Assembly: GCA_020425695.1 (NCBI GenBank)
Contig: JAGQRE010000004.1
Span: forward strand, 17,469-76,415
Reading direction: 5' to 3'
DNA: 58,947 nucleotides
DNA from: Planctomycetota bacterium
GTDB taxonomy: Bacteria > Planctomycetota > UBA8742 > UBA2392
Positions 1 through 8,232 of the stretch are shown piece by piece. A model generated the notes under the pieces. The model was not told the origin of the DNA. It saw nothing but the letters and a program-made list of their open reading frames with translations, and did not search any database. Within the stretch, counting starts at the first letter, position 1. Each line of letters opens with the position of its first letter. Position numbers and translations under genes: made by a program.

Positions 1-1857
1 AACGATTGCCGGCCCAGACAGTTTCACGCCAACCGCTAATGTCCCCCGATCATAGATCAGAGCTGCCCCTGATTTGCCCGTTGGTTTGGGCTTCCCGGTG
101 GGACTCACACCCGGCAGCTTCGGCGCACGGTGCTTTGCTTCAAGTCGAACCCTGACATTGACGATCTCGCCCGGTGCGTCACCCCGGTCAAAGTGGTACT
201 GCCGCTCATGAGCCTGAATGAACGCACGCTTCCAAGACTTCGTAAGCGGGACATTCAACTCGAATGACTGTCCTTCATAGCGCACATCCAGAGTCGCCCG
301 TACTTTGAATGGTCCCTGCAGACCGCAACTCGTCAGTTCGCTCGCGGCGCGTTTTTCCAGCTCCACCGCCGCGTCAATTGCGGCCTTCGTATTAGCCGAA
401 GACTCCGGCAGCAGAAGCGTTCGGGACAGATCACGCGAAGCCGGCGTGTGGAGCATTCCCAAAGCGCACAAGAGCCCAGGGTCGCGCGGAATCAACACAG
501 TTTCGATACCCAGCAATTCTGCAAGGTCACACGCCAGCAATCCCCCACCGCCGCCGAACGGCACCAGCGCCATCCCATCGACACTGTGCCCCCGCTCAAC
601 TGTGACCCGGCGCAAGGCGCGTTCAATACCGGCAAGCGCGACGCGGACGATGGCATCTGCCAAACGCTTCGGTTGTGTGGAACTGTCGAGGTGTTTCATG
701 GCTTCGAATGAAAGATTCGGGTGCAGCGATAACTCGCCGCCGAGTTTGAGATCAACCGGTAACCGCCCAAGCACAAGCAATGCATCGGTCAGTGTGGGCT
801 GCGAGCCGCCACGACCGTAGCAAGCCGGGCCGGGACTCGCCCCGGCGCTCTCCGGGCCGACATGCAACGCGCCTCCTGCGTCAAAATACGCGACACTGCC
901 GCCACCCGCGCCGATCGTATGAATGTCCAACGAAGGCGTACGCAGCGGCAAGCCGGCAATCGGTGTTTCTGCACGAAGTAACGGCGTCTTCGTGACAAGG
1001 CTGACGTCTGTACTTGTACCGCCGATATCGAACGCCACACCAGTGTCAAATCCTTCGGCATCAAGTGCGTGTCGGACGCCCGCAATCCCACCAGCAGGGC
1101 CCGACAGAGCGAGCTTAACCGGTTCGGCAGCAGCAATCTCTGCGGGAAGCCAACCGCCGGCTGAATGCATGAGCACGACGCGTGTCGGCTTCATCTTTCG
1201 TTCCAACGTCGCAATGTAGGTCTGTAGCAGCGGCATCAAGCCGGCATTTGCAGCGGTGACTAAGCTGCGTTCGTACTCGCGGAATTCAGGTGCAAGTTCG
1301 CTGGACAACACCACGGGGAGTTTGAGCTTTCGCAGCGCACGCCCCAGCGCAAGCTCGTGCTTTGAGTTGGCGTAGGAATGAAGCAAGCAGACCGCCACTG
1401 CTTCGACGTTCAACTCGCGCACTTCTTCGACGACTCGCTCGACTTCTTGACGTGTCAACTTTAGCAATACCGACCCGTCTGGCTCCAAACGCTCATGACA
1501 CTCGATACGGAAATCGCGCGAGACCAGCTGACTCCGTTGAACAGGTTCGAGTTGGTAGAGGTCTTCCGGAGCGCGGTTCTGCCGCCCGATTGCCAGCACG
1601 TCACGAAACCCCTTGGTCGTTACAAACGCGACTCTTGCGAGCTTTCCCTCAAGCAGCGCGTTCGTCGCTACGGTCGTTCCGTGCAGAAGCAAGTCGGCAC
1701 CACCCAGACGTTGAAGCGCCTCCGCAACAGCGCGCCCGGGTTCGTCCGGAGTACTTGGGATTTTGCAACGCTTGAATCCGCCGCTACGCAGGACGCAGGC
1801 ATCCGTAAATGTGCCGCCCACGTCAATCGCCGCGATGGCTGTACCTCTAGTTGCCAC
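1..1857 (-). CDS. hyuA: Hydantoinase/oxoprolinase family protein, HyuA subunit (3' end beyond the window)
   Basis: ATP-dependent N-methylhydantoinase/5-oxoprolinase-type enzymes open cyclic amides such as hydantoins or 5-oxoproline. The frame is open from a GTG at 1857 to the left edge, 619 codons. The N-terminus carries the sugar-kinase-like nucleotide motif IDVGGTFTD (about residues 10-18). The hydantoinase domain shows TIGAGGGSVAYFD (about 310), PGPACYGRGG (about 339) and a Gly-rich loop FGGGGGLLACDLAELLGI (about 430), followed by LCALGML. The last visible residues, SGPAIV, match the region near the usual C-terminus, so roughly 60-100 residues are missing. The GTG overlaps the 3' end of the upstream hydrolase by 11 bases, suggesting translational coupling. 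The partner subunit HyuB is not in view, and the substrate cannot be told from sequence. Confidence 0.9.
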   Translation of the reverse strand, partial: MATRGTAIAAIDVGGTFTDACVLRSGGFKRCKIPSTPDEPGRAVAEALQRLGGADLLLHGTTVATNALLEGKLARVAFVTTKGFRDVLAIGRQNRAPEDLYQLEPVQRSQLVSRDFRIECHERLEPDGSVLLKLTRQEVERVVEEVRELNVEAVAVCLLHSYANSKHELALGRALRKLKLPVVLSSELAPEFREYERSLVTAANAGLMPLLQTYIATLERKMKPTRVVLMHSAGGWLPAEIAAAEPVKLALSGPAGGIAGVRHALDAEGFDTGVAFDIGGTSTDVSLVTKTPLLRAETPIAGLPLRTPSLDIHTIGAGGGSVAYFDAGGALHVGPESAGASPGPACYGRGGSQPTLTDALLVLGRLPVDLKLGGELSLHPNLSFEAMKHLDSSTQPKRLADAIVRVALAGIERALRRVTVERGHSVDGMALVPFGGGGGLLACDLAELLGIETVLIPRDPGLLCALGMLHTPASRDLSRTLLLPESSANTKAAIDAAVELEKRAASELTSCGLQGPFKVRATLDVRYEGQSFELNVPLTKSWKRAFIQAHERQYHFDRGDAPGEIVNVRVRLEAKHRAPKLPGVSPTGKPKPTGKSGAALIYDRGTLAVGVKLSGPAIV

Positions 1858-2563
1858 ATCTGCCCTTCACACGTTCAACCCAGCTTTGAAGCCGCGCCGC
1901 CACGCCAATTGGTACTTCGTGAGAAATCAGGTGTCCGTACGAATCAAGCTGATGTTGACGTACATCGGGGATGCGTGTCCATAGCTCACGTTGCCGCCTT
2001 GACGAGGCAATTGGGTCCTCGCTGCCATAGATCAGGTCCACCGGACAACGCAACGCACCCAGCCTGTCCTCAACGTCAAACTTCTGCAGCAGGTCTAATC
2101 TCGCCGCGATGTCGTGGTAGTCGAGGTTTGAAAAGCGTTCAAGGAAGCGGGTGCGCGCTTCGCCTTTCAGAGTCCCTGCAAGTTTCCAGCCGGCCAGAAG
2201 GCGTGCGACCGGTTTCATCAACGGTTTCGGTAGAACCCGCGTAGCCGTGCTTCCAAGGCCTGCGGCAAACGGTTCAGGATTGGCGCTGAAGCCCGCCACC
2301 AGACACAATCCTTTCACGGCCTCAGGCTTCGCGAACGTAGTCTTCAACGCAACCGCTCCGCCAAATGACTCCCCTACCGACAGCCCTGATTTCAAGTTGC
2401 GCAGCCGAGAACTCACCAGATCCGTCAGTTCGTCCCATGTCAAACGATGTCCGGTTGGATACGTAAAGGGCACGAGTTCCACGCCGCGCAAGTACGGCTG
2501 AAGTTTGCCGGGCACGTTTTCGATGCCGTCGAGTCCCGGAAGATAGAGAACGCGCAGTGTCAT
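1847..2563 (-). CDS. Alpha/beta hydrolase
   Basis: Small alpha/beta-hydrolase of 238 residues from the chosen ATG at 2563 (MTLRVLYLPGLDG), where the first beta strand of the fold begins. A longer reading to 2602 would add 13 residues of unlikely sequence. The nucleophile elbow is GESFGG, and the C-terminal DSYGHLISHE supplies the expected His; the acid is probably in YGSEDP. There is no signal peptide, so it is likely cytoplasmic. It overlaps the HyuA start and is probably cotranscribed with it. The substrate is unknown; a role beside a hydantoinase would be guesswork. Confidence 0.82.
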   Translation of the reverse strand: MTLRVLYLPGLDGIENVPGKLQPYLRGVELVPFTYPTGHRLTWDELTDLVSSRLRNLKSGLSVGESFGGAVALKTTFAKPEAVKGLCLVAGFSANPEPFAAGLGSTATRVLPKPLMKPVARLLAGWKLAGTLKGEARTRFLERFSNLDYHDIAARLDLLQKFDVEDRLGALRCPVDLIYGSEDPIASSRRQRELWTRIPDVRQHQLDSYGHLISHEVPIGVAARLQSWVERVKGRCGN

Positions 2564-2615
2564 GGTTCCGACAGGTTTAGAGTAGACCTGACGTCTTGCC
2601 AACCGCCGTTAAAGC

Positions 2616-2645
2616 AACAAGGACGGCCAACCGGCCGTCCTTGTT
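2616..2645. terminator. Bidirectional intrinsic terminator hairpin
   Basis: A perfect 13-bp stem (AACAAGGACGGCC and its complement) with a four-base loop lies just downstream of the rhodanese gene and upstream of the hydrolase start. The T-rich flank is modest on both strands. It probably separates the rhodanese transcript from the hydrolase-hyuA unit. Confidence 0.65.
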
Positions 2646-2659
2646 CGTGCCTGGATTCT

Positions 2660-3061
2660 CTAGCTGATGGTGACGGGCAACCCAGCCTTTTGCCATGCGT
2701 CGAAACCACCGACGATGTTGGAGACATTGGTGTAGCCCAGCTTGCGAAGCGCGCCCTGCGCCATGCCACCGCGCATTCCACTTTTGCAGTACACAACAAC
2801 CGGCGCCTGCGGGTCGGGAATCGACTTTGGCACGGTGTCCAGAATGTTGTCGAGCGGGATGTGTTCTGAGCCTGGGATCGTTCCGCCGGTCAGTTCCTGC
2901 GGCATGCGAACGTCAATCAGGATCAGGTTGTCATTCACAACCGCCGTGGCGGTTTTCTTCGGAGCGGTCTTTTTGGTGCGTTTGCGTTTCTGTGCTGCTT
3001 TTGTCGTGGGCTCAAGAATCGTTGCTGCGTCAGTGGGTCGAAGTCTCGGTGGAAGCTGCAT
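2660..3061 (-). CDS. Rhodanese-like domain protein
   Basis: Single rhodanese domain of 133 residues: LILIDVRMPQELTGGTIPGSEHIPL at the start of the fold (about 46-70), the active loop CKSGMRG with its Cys (about residue 93), and the C-terminal GGFDAWQKAGLPV. Rhodaneses carry persulfide on that Cys and transfer sulfane sulfur. About 45 residues before the domain are low-complexity and Lys-rich (KRKRTKKTAPKKTA), resembling a basic tail or nucleic-acid-binding extension rather than a signal peptide. The ATG follows GAGGAAGG at good spacing. It is transcribed divergently from mdh across a 247-bp spacer. The physiological sulfur acceptor is unknown. Confidence 0.9.
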   Translation of the reverse strand: MQLPPRLRPTDAATILEPTTKAAQKRKRTKKTAPKKTATAVVNDNLILIDVRMPQELTGGTIPGSEHIPLDNILDTVPKSIPDPQAPVVVYCKSGMRGGMAQGALRKLGYTNVSNIVGGFDAWQKAGLPVTIS

Positions 3062-3157
3062 CGCGGTTCCTTCCTCAAATGGCCGATAAGCGGAAGCGTC
3101 AGAGTGTCTGAACTAATAATTATACGTACGCTTTACAGAAATAGAAGCCTAAAGCAC

Positions 3158-3185
3158 TTGACGTTAGGCACTCCAAACCTATGTT
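3158..3185 (+). promoter_or_regulatory. Candidate sigma70-type promoter for mdh
   Basis: TTGACG (3158-3163) and TATGTT (3180-3185) are separated by 16 bases and point toward mdh, leaving a leader of about 120 bases. Seen by eye only; the -10 match is partial. Confidence 0.35.
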
Positions 3186-3209
3186 CCGCCGCCCATTATG
3201 TCAGAAATT

Positions 3210-3224
3210 GGGGTCATTGACCCC
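3210..3224. promoter_or_regulatory. 15-bp perfect palindrome in the mdh leader
   Basis: GGGGTCATTGACCCC is a perfect inverted repeat around one central base, flanked by GTCAG (3200-3204) and CTGAC (3225-3229) that extend the dyad with an asymmetric bulge. It lies between the candidate promoter and the mdh start. It could be an operator for a dimeric repressor or an mRNA hairpin. No regulator is identified. Confidence 0.45.
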
Positions 3225-3308
3225 CTGACGTCCCACCGTTATATGACGCTACAGATGCCGCGTACGGGCAGCTAATCTGCCCGCAATTGACTGCCCGTGA
3301 GGACTACC

Positions 3309-4256
3309 ATGGCTTTTGTGCGACCCAAGATTTCCGTTTTCGGCGCCGGCTTTGTCGGCTCAACTGTGGCCCAACGCTGTGCAGACCGCGAGTTGGGCGA
3401 CGTACTGCTGATTGATATCGTTGAAGACATGCCCCAGGGCAAAGCTCTCGATATGTTCGAGTCGAGCCCCGTTGAACGCTTTGACGCACGAATCAACGGC
3501 AGCAACAACCCGGCCGACGTGAAAGATAGTGACGTCGTCGTTGTGACTTCCGGCATCGCAAGAAAACCGGGCATGAGCCGCGATGACCTGCTGACGACCA
3601 ACGCCAAGATCATCCAGAGCGTTGCGGACAGCATCAAAGAAAACGCGCCCAATGCGATTGTAATCATGGTCACAAACCCTTTGGACGTAATGAGTTGGGT
3701 CGCACACAAGCGCCTCGGCTTCGCCAAAAACAAGGTCATGGGCATGGCCGGCGTGCTGGATAGCGCCCGCATGGCCAGCTTTGTCGCGATGGAACTGAAC
3801 TGCAGCGTCAAGGACATCAGTCCAATGGTTCTGGGCGGGCACGGCGACACGATGGTGCCGCTGCCGCGCTACACGACTGTCAGCGGCATTTCGATCACTG
3901 ACCTGATCCCGGCCGACCGCATTGAGTCCATCAACGACCGTACGCGCAAGGGTGGCGCTGAGATCGTTGGGTTGCTCAAAACCGGCAGCGCCTACTACGC
4001 GCCAGGTGCCAGCGCCGCGCAGATGGTGGAAAGCATCGTAAAGGACCAGCGCCGAATTCTGCCAACCTGTGCACTGCTTGAAGGCGAGTACGGGCTGAAA
4101 GACACGTGGCAAGGCGTACCCTGCATGCTCGGCAAGAACGGCATCGAGCGTATCGTTGAGTTGAAGCTGACCGACGACGAAAAGAAGCTGCTTGAGAAGA
4201 GCAACGAACACGTGGCCGGGGCGATCGACCAGGCCGCGAAACTGCTGGGAATGTAG
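3309..4256 (+). CDS. mdh: NAD-dependent malate dehydrogenase (LDH-like type)
   Basis: Interconverts malate and oxaloacetate with NAD in the TCA cycle, in the cytoplasm. The 315-residue protein has the Rossmann motif GAGFVG (12-17), an acidic strand end LIDIVED for NAD, the malate-type substrate loop ARKPGMSRDD (84-93; Arg in the substrate-discriminating position), NPLDVM, LDSAR (Asp151, Arg154) and the catalytic His in GGHGDTMVPLPRYTTV (His178). Length and motifs fit the LDH-like malate dehydrogenase group rather than lactate dehydrogenase. The ATG at 3309 follows GAGG by six bases, so an upstream in-frame ATG at 3297 is not favoured. It is monocistronic, bounded by a candidate promoter and a strong hairpin. 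Confidence 0.95.
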   Translation: MAFVRPKISVFGAGFVGSTVAQRCADRELGDVLLIDIVEDMPQGKALDMFESSPVERFDARINGSNNPADVKDSDVVVVTSGIARKPGMSRDDLLTTNAKIIQSVADSIKENAPNAIVIMVTNPLDVMSWVAHKRLGFAKNKVMGMAGVLDSARMASFVAMELNCSVKDISPMVLGGHGDTMVPLPRYTTVSGISITDLIPADRIESINDRTRKGGAEIVGLLKTGSAYYAPGASAAQMVESIVKDQRRILPTCALLEGEYGLKDTWQGVPCMLGKNGIERIVELKLTDDEKKLLEKSNEHVAGAIDQAAKLLGM

Positions 4257-4272
4257 TCTGGAATGACCAAGA

Positions 4273-4298
4273 AAGCGGGCGCCCCAGGGCGCCCGCTT
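4273..4298. terminator. Intrinsic terminator of mdh, shared with the convergent GGDEF gene
   Basis: An 11-bp GC-rich stem (AAGCGGGCGCC and complement) with a small loop is followed on the plus strand by TTCGTTTTGTTG. It sits between convergent genes and probably serves both. Confidence 0.8.
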
Positions 4299-4309
4299 CG
4301 TTTTGTTGT

Positions 4310-5221
4310 CTACTCTTTGCGCGATTTCTTGTTCTTGTACATGGCTGTGTCGGCGTGGCTTATCAGGTTTAACAAGTCGCCTTCCGTCTTCGGGTCGTGC
4401 ACCGCATACCCTACGCTCATCCCTACCCTGTAAATATCGCCGCTGGATGACGTCATCCGGTGTTCAAGATTCATGCGGGCTTTGATCTTGTCCAGATCAT
4501 CCGGCTTCGCCATCCACGCCAACACGACAAACTCGTCGCCGCCAACGCGGGCGATCACGTCAGACTCACGGAATGTCTCGCGCAGGTAGTCGGCGACGAA
4601 GCACAGTACACGGTCACCCTCCTGGTGTCCGAAGTTGTCGTTGATCGGCTTGAAGTCATCCAGATCAAGGTAGATCACAGCCAGCACGCCACCACGCCGT
4701 TGCGCGTTTGCCCAATACTGACGCCCCAGCAGCTCAAGCGCACGACGGTTTCGCAACCCGGTAAGAGGATCAGTCAACGATTGTTCGCGCAACTTTCGCG
4801 TCTCGCGATGTAACTCCATCTCGGCGAGCTTACGACGCGTGATGTTTACATGGGCACACAGTGCTGCACGCCCGGTTTCGGCGGGAATGGCGCTTACGCG
4901 GAGCAGATAATAGCAGGGCTCAGCTGGCGTATGACAGGGATACTCAAACTCGAATGTCTCGCGCTTGCCGTTGATGACTTCAGACAGGCCGGCTTCGGCG
5001 TCGATCGCGAACTTGTTGTCGCCCAATCCGACGGCCGCGCAAGCTGCGAAGTAAGACTTCGCAAGCGGACGAAACCATTGCTCGTCCGCACGCTGCTCAC
5101 GCGCAAGATGCCCCCACGCCGCGTTGACACTGAGGATCGATAGATCGGAATCCACCAGCACCATGACGTCAGGAATGGCGTTCAAAATCGTATTGAACTG
5201 GTTGCGTTGCGTGTCGCCCAT
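4310..5221 (-). CDS. PAS-GGDEF diguanylate cyclase
   Basis: Soluble 303-residue protein with an N-terminal PAS sensor domain (about 8-130) and a C-terminal GGDEF domain (about 147-300). The catalytic signature GGDEF is intact at 227-231, and the product-inhibition I-site RESD lies at 218-221, exactly five residues upstream, so cyclic-di-GMP synthesis with feedback control is expected. There is no membrane segment; the PAS ligand is unknown. DLDDF and the FKPINDNFGHQEGD metal/substrate motifs are also present. The gene stands alone, convergent with mdh. The ribosome-binding site before the ATG is weak. Confidence 0.93.
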   Translation of the reverse strand: MGDTQRNQFNTILNAIPDVMVLVDSDLSILSVNAAWGHLAREQRADEQWFRPLAKSYFAACAAVGLGDNKFAIDAEAGLSEVINGKRETFEFEYPCHTPAEPCYYLLRVSAIPAETGRAALCAHVNITRRKLAEMELHRETRKLREQSLTDPLTGLRNRRALELLGRQYWANAQRRGGVLAVIYLDLDDFKPINDNFGHQEGDRVLCFVADYLRETFRESDVIARVGGDEFVVLAWMAKPDDLDKIKARMNLEHRMTSSSGDIYRVGMSVGYAVHDPKTEGDLLNLISHADTAMYKNKKSRKE

Positions 5222-5295
5222 ACCACGAGCATATCCCGTGATATCGACAACCGCGAGTTGAACTGCTTCGAATCGTTGGGTGTGTGGTGCTGATG

Positions 5296-5886
5296 CTACA
5301 GCATCTCGGGAATCGCACTGAACGGCGTCGGTACTTCGGCCGGATGAAGCATTTCAAGGATCGCGTAAACGCAGTTTACGGCAGGCGCCGCGTCGGTCGT
5401 GTACAGCGACGTGATGCCTTGCAGCGTTTGCATCACGAGGCGGACCGGATCAAGCAGCATGCGGCGTGTCTGGCTCTTGACCACCGACCCGTCGTGCACA
5501 GCATCCGCCACTGAGTACAGAACTGAGCCCTTTGGCAGTCCACGCTCGTGGAAGAGTTTCTGCAGGTGGCGCTCTCGTTGCTCAATCGTTTTGTCTAGCT
5601 GCGCCGGAACACCGAACGCGTTGGTCAAACGATCGACAACCTCGGCCCATGTCACGTTCCGCGTCGGTACAAAACTGCGCCATCCGTTTAGGCGCGCAAT
5701 CATTCCCTTGCGGTCTGCGTCAATGATGGCGGCTGCCTGTTTCTCGGCGCTGCCAATGAGTGACCTTGAGAACGTGAAATCGAGATGCGACGCAAAGTTC
5801 TCGCGCAACTGGGCGGTCTGGGCGACCAGCGCTTCCAGCGGACGGCGCCAGCCGGTGTCTTCAACTTTGCGAACATCTGTGGACAT
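5296..5886 (-). CDS. Conserved-looking protein of unknown function
   Basis: I do not recognise a family in this 196-residue protein. It is predicted mostly helical and soluble, with no signal peptide or membrane segment. A central basic, Trp-containing stretch (RLNGWRSFVPTRNVTW, about 65-80) precedes a charged helix (DKTIEQRERHLQKLFHERG). AGGG lies about nine bases before the ATG. Codon use resembles the neighbours, which supports a real gene. It is flanked on the same strand by inositol-phosphate synthase upstream and the diguanylate cyclase downstream, with gaps of 61 and 74 bases. Confidence 0.7.
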   Translation of the reverse strand: MSTDVRKVEDTGWRRPLEALVAQTAQLRENFASHLDFTFSRSLIGSAEKQAAAIIDADRKGMIARLNGWRSFVPTRNVTWAEVVDRLTNAFGVPAQLDKTIEQRERHLQKLFHERGLPKGSVLYSVADAVHDGSVVKSQTRRMLLDPVRLVMQTLQGITSLYTTDAAPAVNCVYAILEMLHPAEVPTPFSAIPEML

Positions 5887-5947
5887 GCATTGCCCTGTCT
5901 CGGGCCCACAAGGCTAGTTTGATCTGCAATGAATTGCCACCCTGGAA

Positions 5948-7129
5948 CTATTTCCGTTCAAAGGATTGCCCGGCCCGTACGACATCAAGCCACGCGTACA
6001 ACCCGGCCATTTGCTGGTGAAAATCGTGAGTGTGCCCGTCGAGCGGATTTTTGAAGAACGGTGCGAGTTGCGCTAGCAAGCCGCTTTCTTCGCGCTGCCA
6101 TGCCAGATCAGTCAAGCGCACCAGGTCGAGGACCAACGGTGCAGCCAGTGCGGAATCACAACCTTGCCAAGTGAAGGTCATGGTCATGGGTGTACCAAGG
6201 AAGCCCTGGAAATGGATCAGGTCCCAGGCCGTTTTCCAGTCACCGAGACTCGGCACGTACTGGATGTCTGTCTTCACAAACGCGCCGCCAAGCATCTCGC
6301 GTAGTGCGGCGTCCTTCTGGCGCAGCTTACTGTCTTTGCTCGCGGGCGCATCCAGCACCGCACCGTCGTTGTTGCCGAGAAAGTTGTTGCCGACCCACGA
6401 CATGACCTTGAGATTGCGCGCGAGGAACATCGGCCCCAGCACAGTCTTCAGCAATGTCTCACCGGTCTTGCCGTCCTTGCCCGCGTGCGGCAGGCGTGAG
6501 TCCCTTGCGATCTTGCGTAATGCGGGCAACTCGCTTGCCTGGCTGGGAGTAAAGTTGACGTAAGCGCAACCCTGGCGCAATGCTGCCAAGGCATTCAGCA
6601 AGGTCGCACTGGTGAATCCCCCACCGGCCGTGGTGAGCGCTTTCATCAACTGCTCAGGCGTGTCGTAGTCAGGCGTTTCGGCGAAGTGCGGCTCGGTGCT
6701 GCTTACGTTGACGACAACCACCCGGTCCAGATTGTTGTCGCTGCGGAAACGGGCAAGACGTTCTTCAATGCGTGTGAGTTCGGCGAGATAGCCGCCGTCC
6801 GGCACACTCCCGAACGCGAATCCCTTTACCGTGTGAAGCTGTTTGTCCAGCGTTTCCAGCTCGTCTTTCAACTCGACGGCAAGTTCTGTCGGCAGAATGC
6901 GAGCATTTGCCAACTCAACGGCTTTGGCTGGCAAAGGCTTGATCGAGACATCAGCGCCACCGAACAGGAGGTCCTGTACGCCGATCAGCGGTAATCCCTT
7001 GAACTCAGGGCCGTCCGTGACCATGCCGGTGGCGGGTGACCGCCCTTGTGAAATCGCGATCGCGCCAACCATCGCCGTAGTGGCTACGTTGCCTCGCGCT
7101 CCGATGAAGTAGACTCCTGTGCGTGCCAT
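5948..7129 (-). CDS. ino1: Inositol-3-phosphate synthase (Ino1/MIPS family)
   Basis: Converts glucose-6-phosphate to inositol-3-phosphate using enzyme-bound NAD, the first step to inositol lipids or soluble inositol solutes. The 393-residue protein begins with a Rossmann-like VYFIGARGNVATT. It has the family blocks VVVVNVSSTEP, GCAYVNFTPSQ, a Lys-rich active-site segment (AGKDGKTGETLLKTVLGPMF), VMSWVGNNFLGNNDG and FQGFLGTPMTMTFTWQGCDSALAAPLVLD. The ATG at 7129 follows GAGG at good spacing; an in-frame TTG at 7141 is not favoured. It starts eight bases after the stop of the upstream membrane protein, so it ends a long same-strand run that includes the ExbBD genes. Regulation is not visible. 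Confidence 0.92.
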   Translation of the reverse strand: MARTGVYFIGARGNVATTAMVGAIAISQGRSPATGMVTDGPEFKGLPLIGVQDLLFGGADVSIKPLPAKAVELANARILPTELAVELKDELETLDKQLHTVKGFAFGSVPDGGYLAELTRIEERLARFRSDNNLDRVVVVNVSSTEPHFAETPDYDTPEQLMKALTTAGGGFTSATLLNALAALRQGCAYVNFTPSQASELPALRKIARDSRLPHAGKDGKTGETLLKTVLGPMFLARNLKVMSWVGNNFLGNNDGAVLDAPASKDSKLRQKDAALREMLGGAFVKTDIQYVPSLGDWKTAWDLIHFQGFLGTPMTMTFTWQGCDSALAAPLVLDLVRLTDLAWQREESGLLAQLAPFFKNPLDGHTHDFHQQMAGLYAWLDVVRAGQSFERK

Positions 7130-7137
7130 CTGTTGCC

Positions 7138-8232
7138 TCAACCTTCCTGAATTCTTTCCAGCGACTGCACCGCCCGTGCTGCCAAGGCGCGCCGTGCCGG
7201 CGTTTGCGTTGCCAATGACTGCGGCGACGATTTGCCTGGCTCAAGCTTCAGGGCCGGCAGCGTGACAAACTCTCGCGGTGATATACTCACGTCAAAATCC
7301 CCGCTGGCGCCGCTGTCCTGTGTCGTTGCGGCGCTGCCTGTCTTCAGGCGGGCAGCGTCAGTGCTCAGTCCCGCGGCGGCGCCCTCAAGCTTATCGGCTA
7401 AGACAGCCTGATCCTTCGTGTCCGCAGGCAGCTCGTCGGGCAAATCGCCCGGCGCAAGCCCGACTGTTTCGTTGCCGACGCTTTCTACCGCTTTGCGGGC
7501 CTCGTCCAACGCCTGCTGCTTGCTGTCGCTGCTGGCGGCGGCATCTCGCAGTGTTTTGGCGGACTTCTTCAGCGTCGTTGCGGTTTCTTCCATGCGCATG
7601 GCCTCGCGGTAGGCGGCGCTGTCGCTGTCGGTACGGTCGCGGCCGGTGTCGATCGCATTCCATGACTCCCGCGCGTCTGAAACTTCTGTCGGTGGCGCCG
7701 GAATGCTGGTTACGCGATCCGGCGGCGTCATACCCAGCACTGCGACGACTCCTACCCCCACTGTGAGCGCGAACATCGGGACGAGTACCAAGCGACGGGT
7801 CGAAAGCAGTTCGGGCGCCGAGGCTTCCTGCGCCCTGCGTAACTCGCCGGCTGCGCGGTCAATGACCGGACGATAGAAACTACTCGCTTCATCCACGCGA
7901 AGTGCTGCCTCCAGCGCACCTGTGTCGTTTTCGACCCTGGCTTCCAGCCCCAATGCGGCATCCTGCAGTGTAGGTAGTTTGTAGCGACGCCAGTCGAGTA
8001 GCGACCCAACAAGAAAGCCAAGCACGCCAGACGCCGCCAGCGCTCCCCCACCCGCACTGAATGCGAACAAGGCACGCGGGAGCAAATCAAGGAAAACGAT
8101 GCCAACTGCAAGCCCGAACGCCGCACCCGTCACGCCACTGACTGAGGCTCGAATCACCTGTCTCACCACAAGGCGCATGGCTACGCTTTTGAGGCGGGAC
8201 TCCAATTCGGCTCGTGTGACGGTCTGTTGCAC
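7138..8232 (-). CDS. Multi-pass membrane protein of unknown function, DUF4175-like N-terminus
   Basis: 364 residues with two adjacent N-terminal membrane helices (about 31-51 and 57-78), a soluble stretch with a YRPVIDRAAGELRRA helix, a third membrane helix (about 148-168) and a long Ala/Asp-rich, coiled-coil-prone extracytoplasmic tail. The arrangement resembles the N-terminal part of the large DUF4175-type proteins found near BatA-type VWA genes, but the similarity is weak and by eye. The start is a GTG that overlaps the stop of the YdjY lipoprotein gene by one base (TAGTG). It is tightly linked to the ExbD-YdjY run, so a role in the same envelope assembly is possible. Confidence 0.75.
   Translation of the reverse strand: MQQTVTRAELESRLKSVAMRLVVRQVIRASVSGVTGAAFGLAVGIVFLDLLPRALFAFSAGGGALAASGVLGFLVGSLLDWRRYKLPTLQDAALGLEARVENDTGALEAALRVDEASSFYRPVIDRAAGELRRAQEASAPELLSTRRLVLVPMFALTVGVGVVAVLGMTPPDRVTSIPAPPTEVSDARESWNAIDTGRDRTDSDSAAYREAMRMEETATTLKKSAKTLRDAAASSDSKQQALDEARKAVESVGNETVGLAPGDLPDELPADTKDQAVLADKLEGAAAGLSTDAARLKTGSAATTQDSGASGDFDVSISPREFVTLPALKLEPGKSSPQSLATQTPARRALAARAVQSLERIQEG

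Noticed and set aside
1495-2244. 249-codon frame on the plus strand across hyuA and the hydrolase
   Set aside because: Runs antisense over two real genes with clear family motifs; low-complexity translation.
3360-4211. 283-codon frame on the minus strand
   Set aside because: Antisense shadow of mdh, whose motifs are intact on the other strand.
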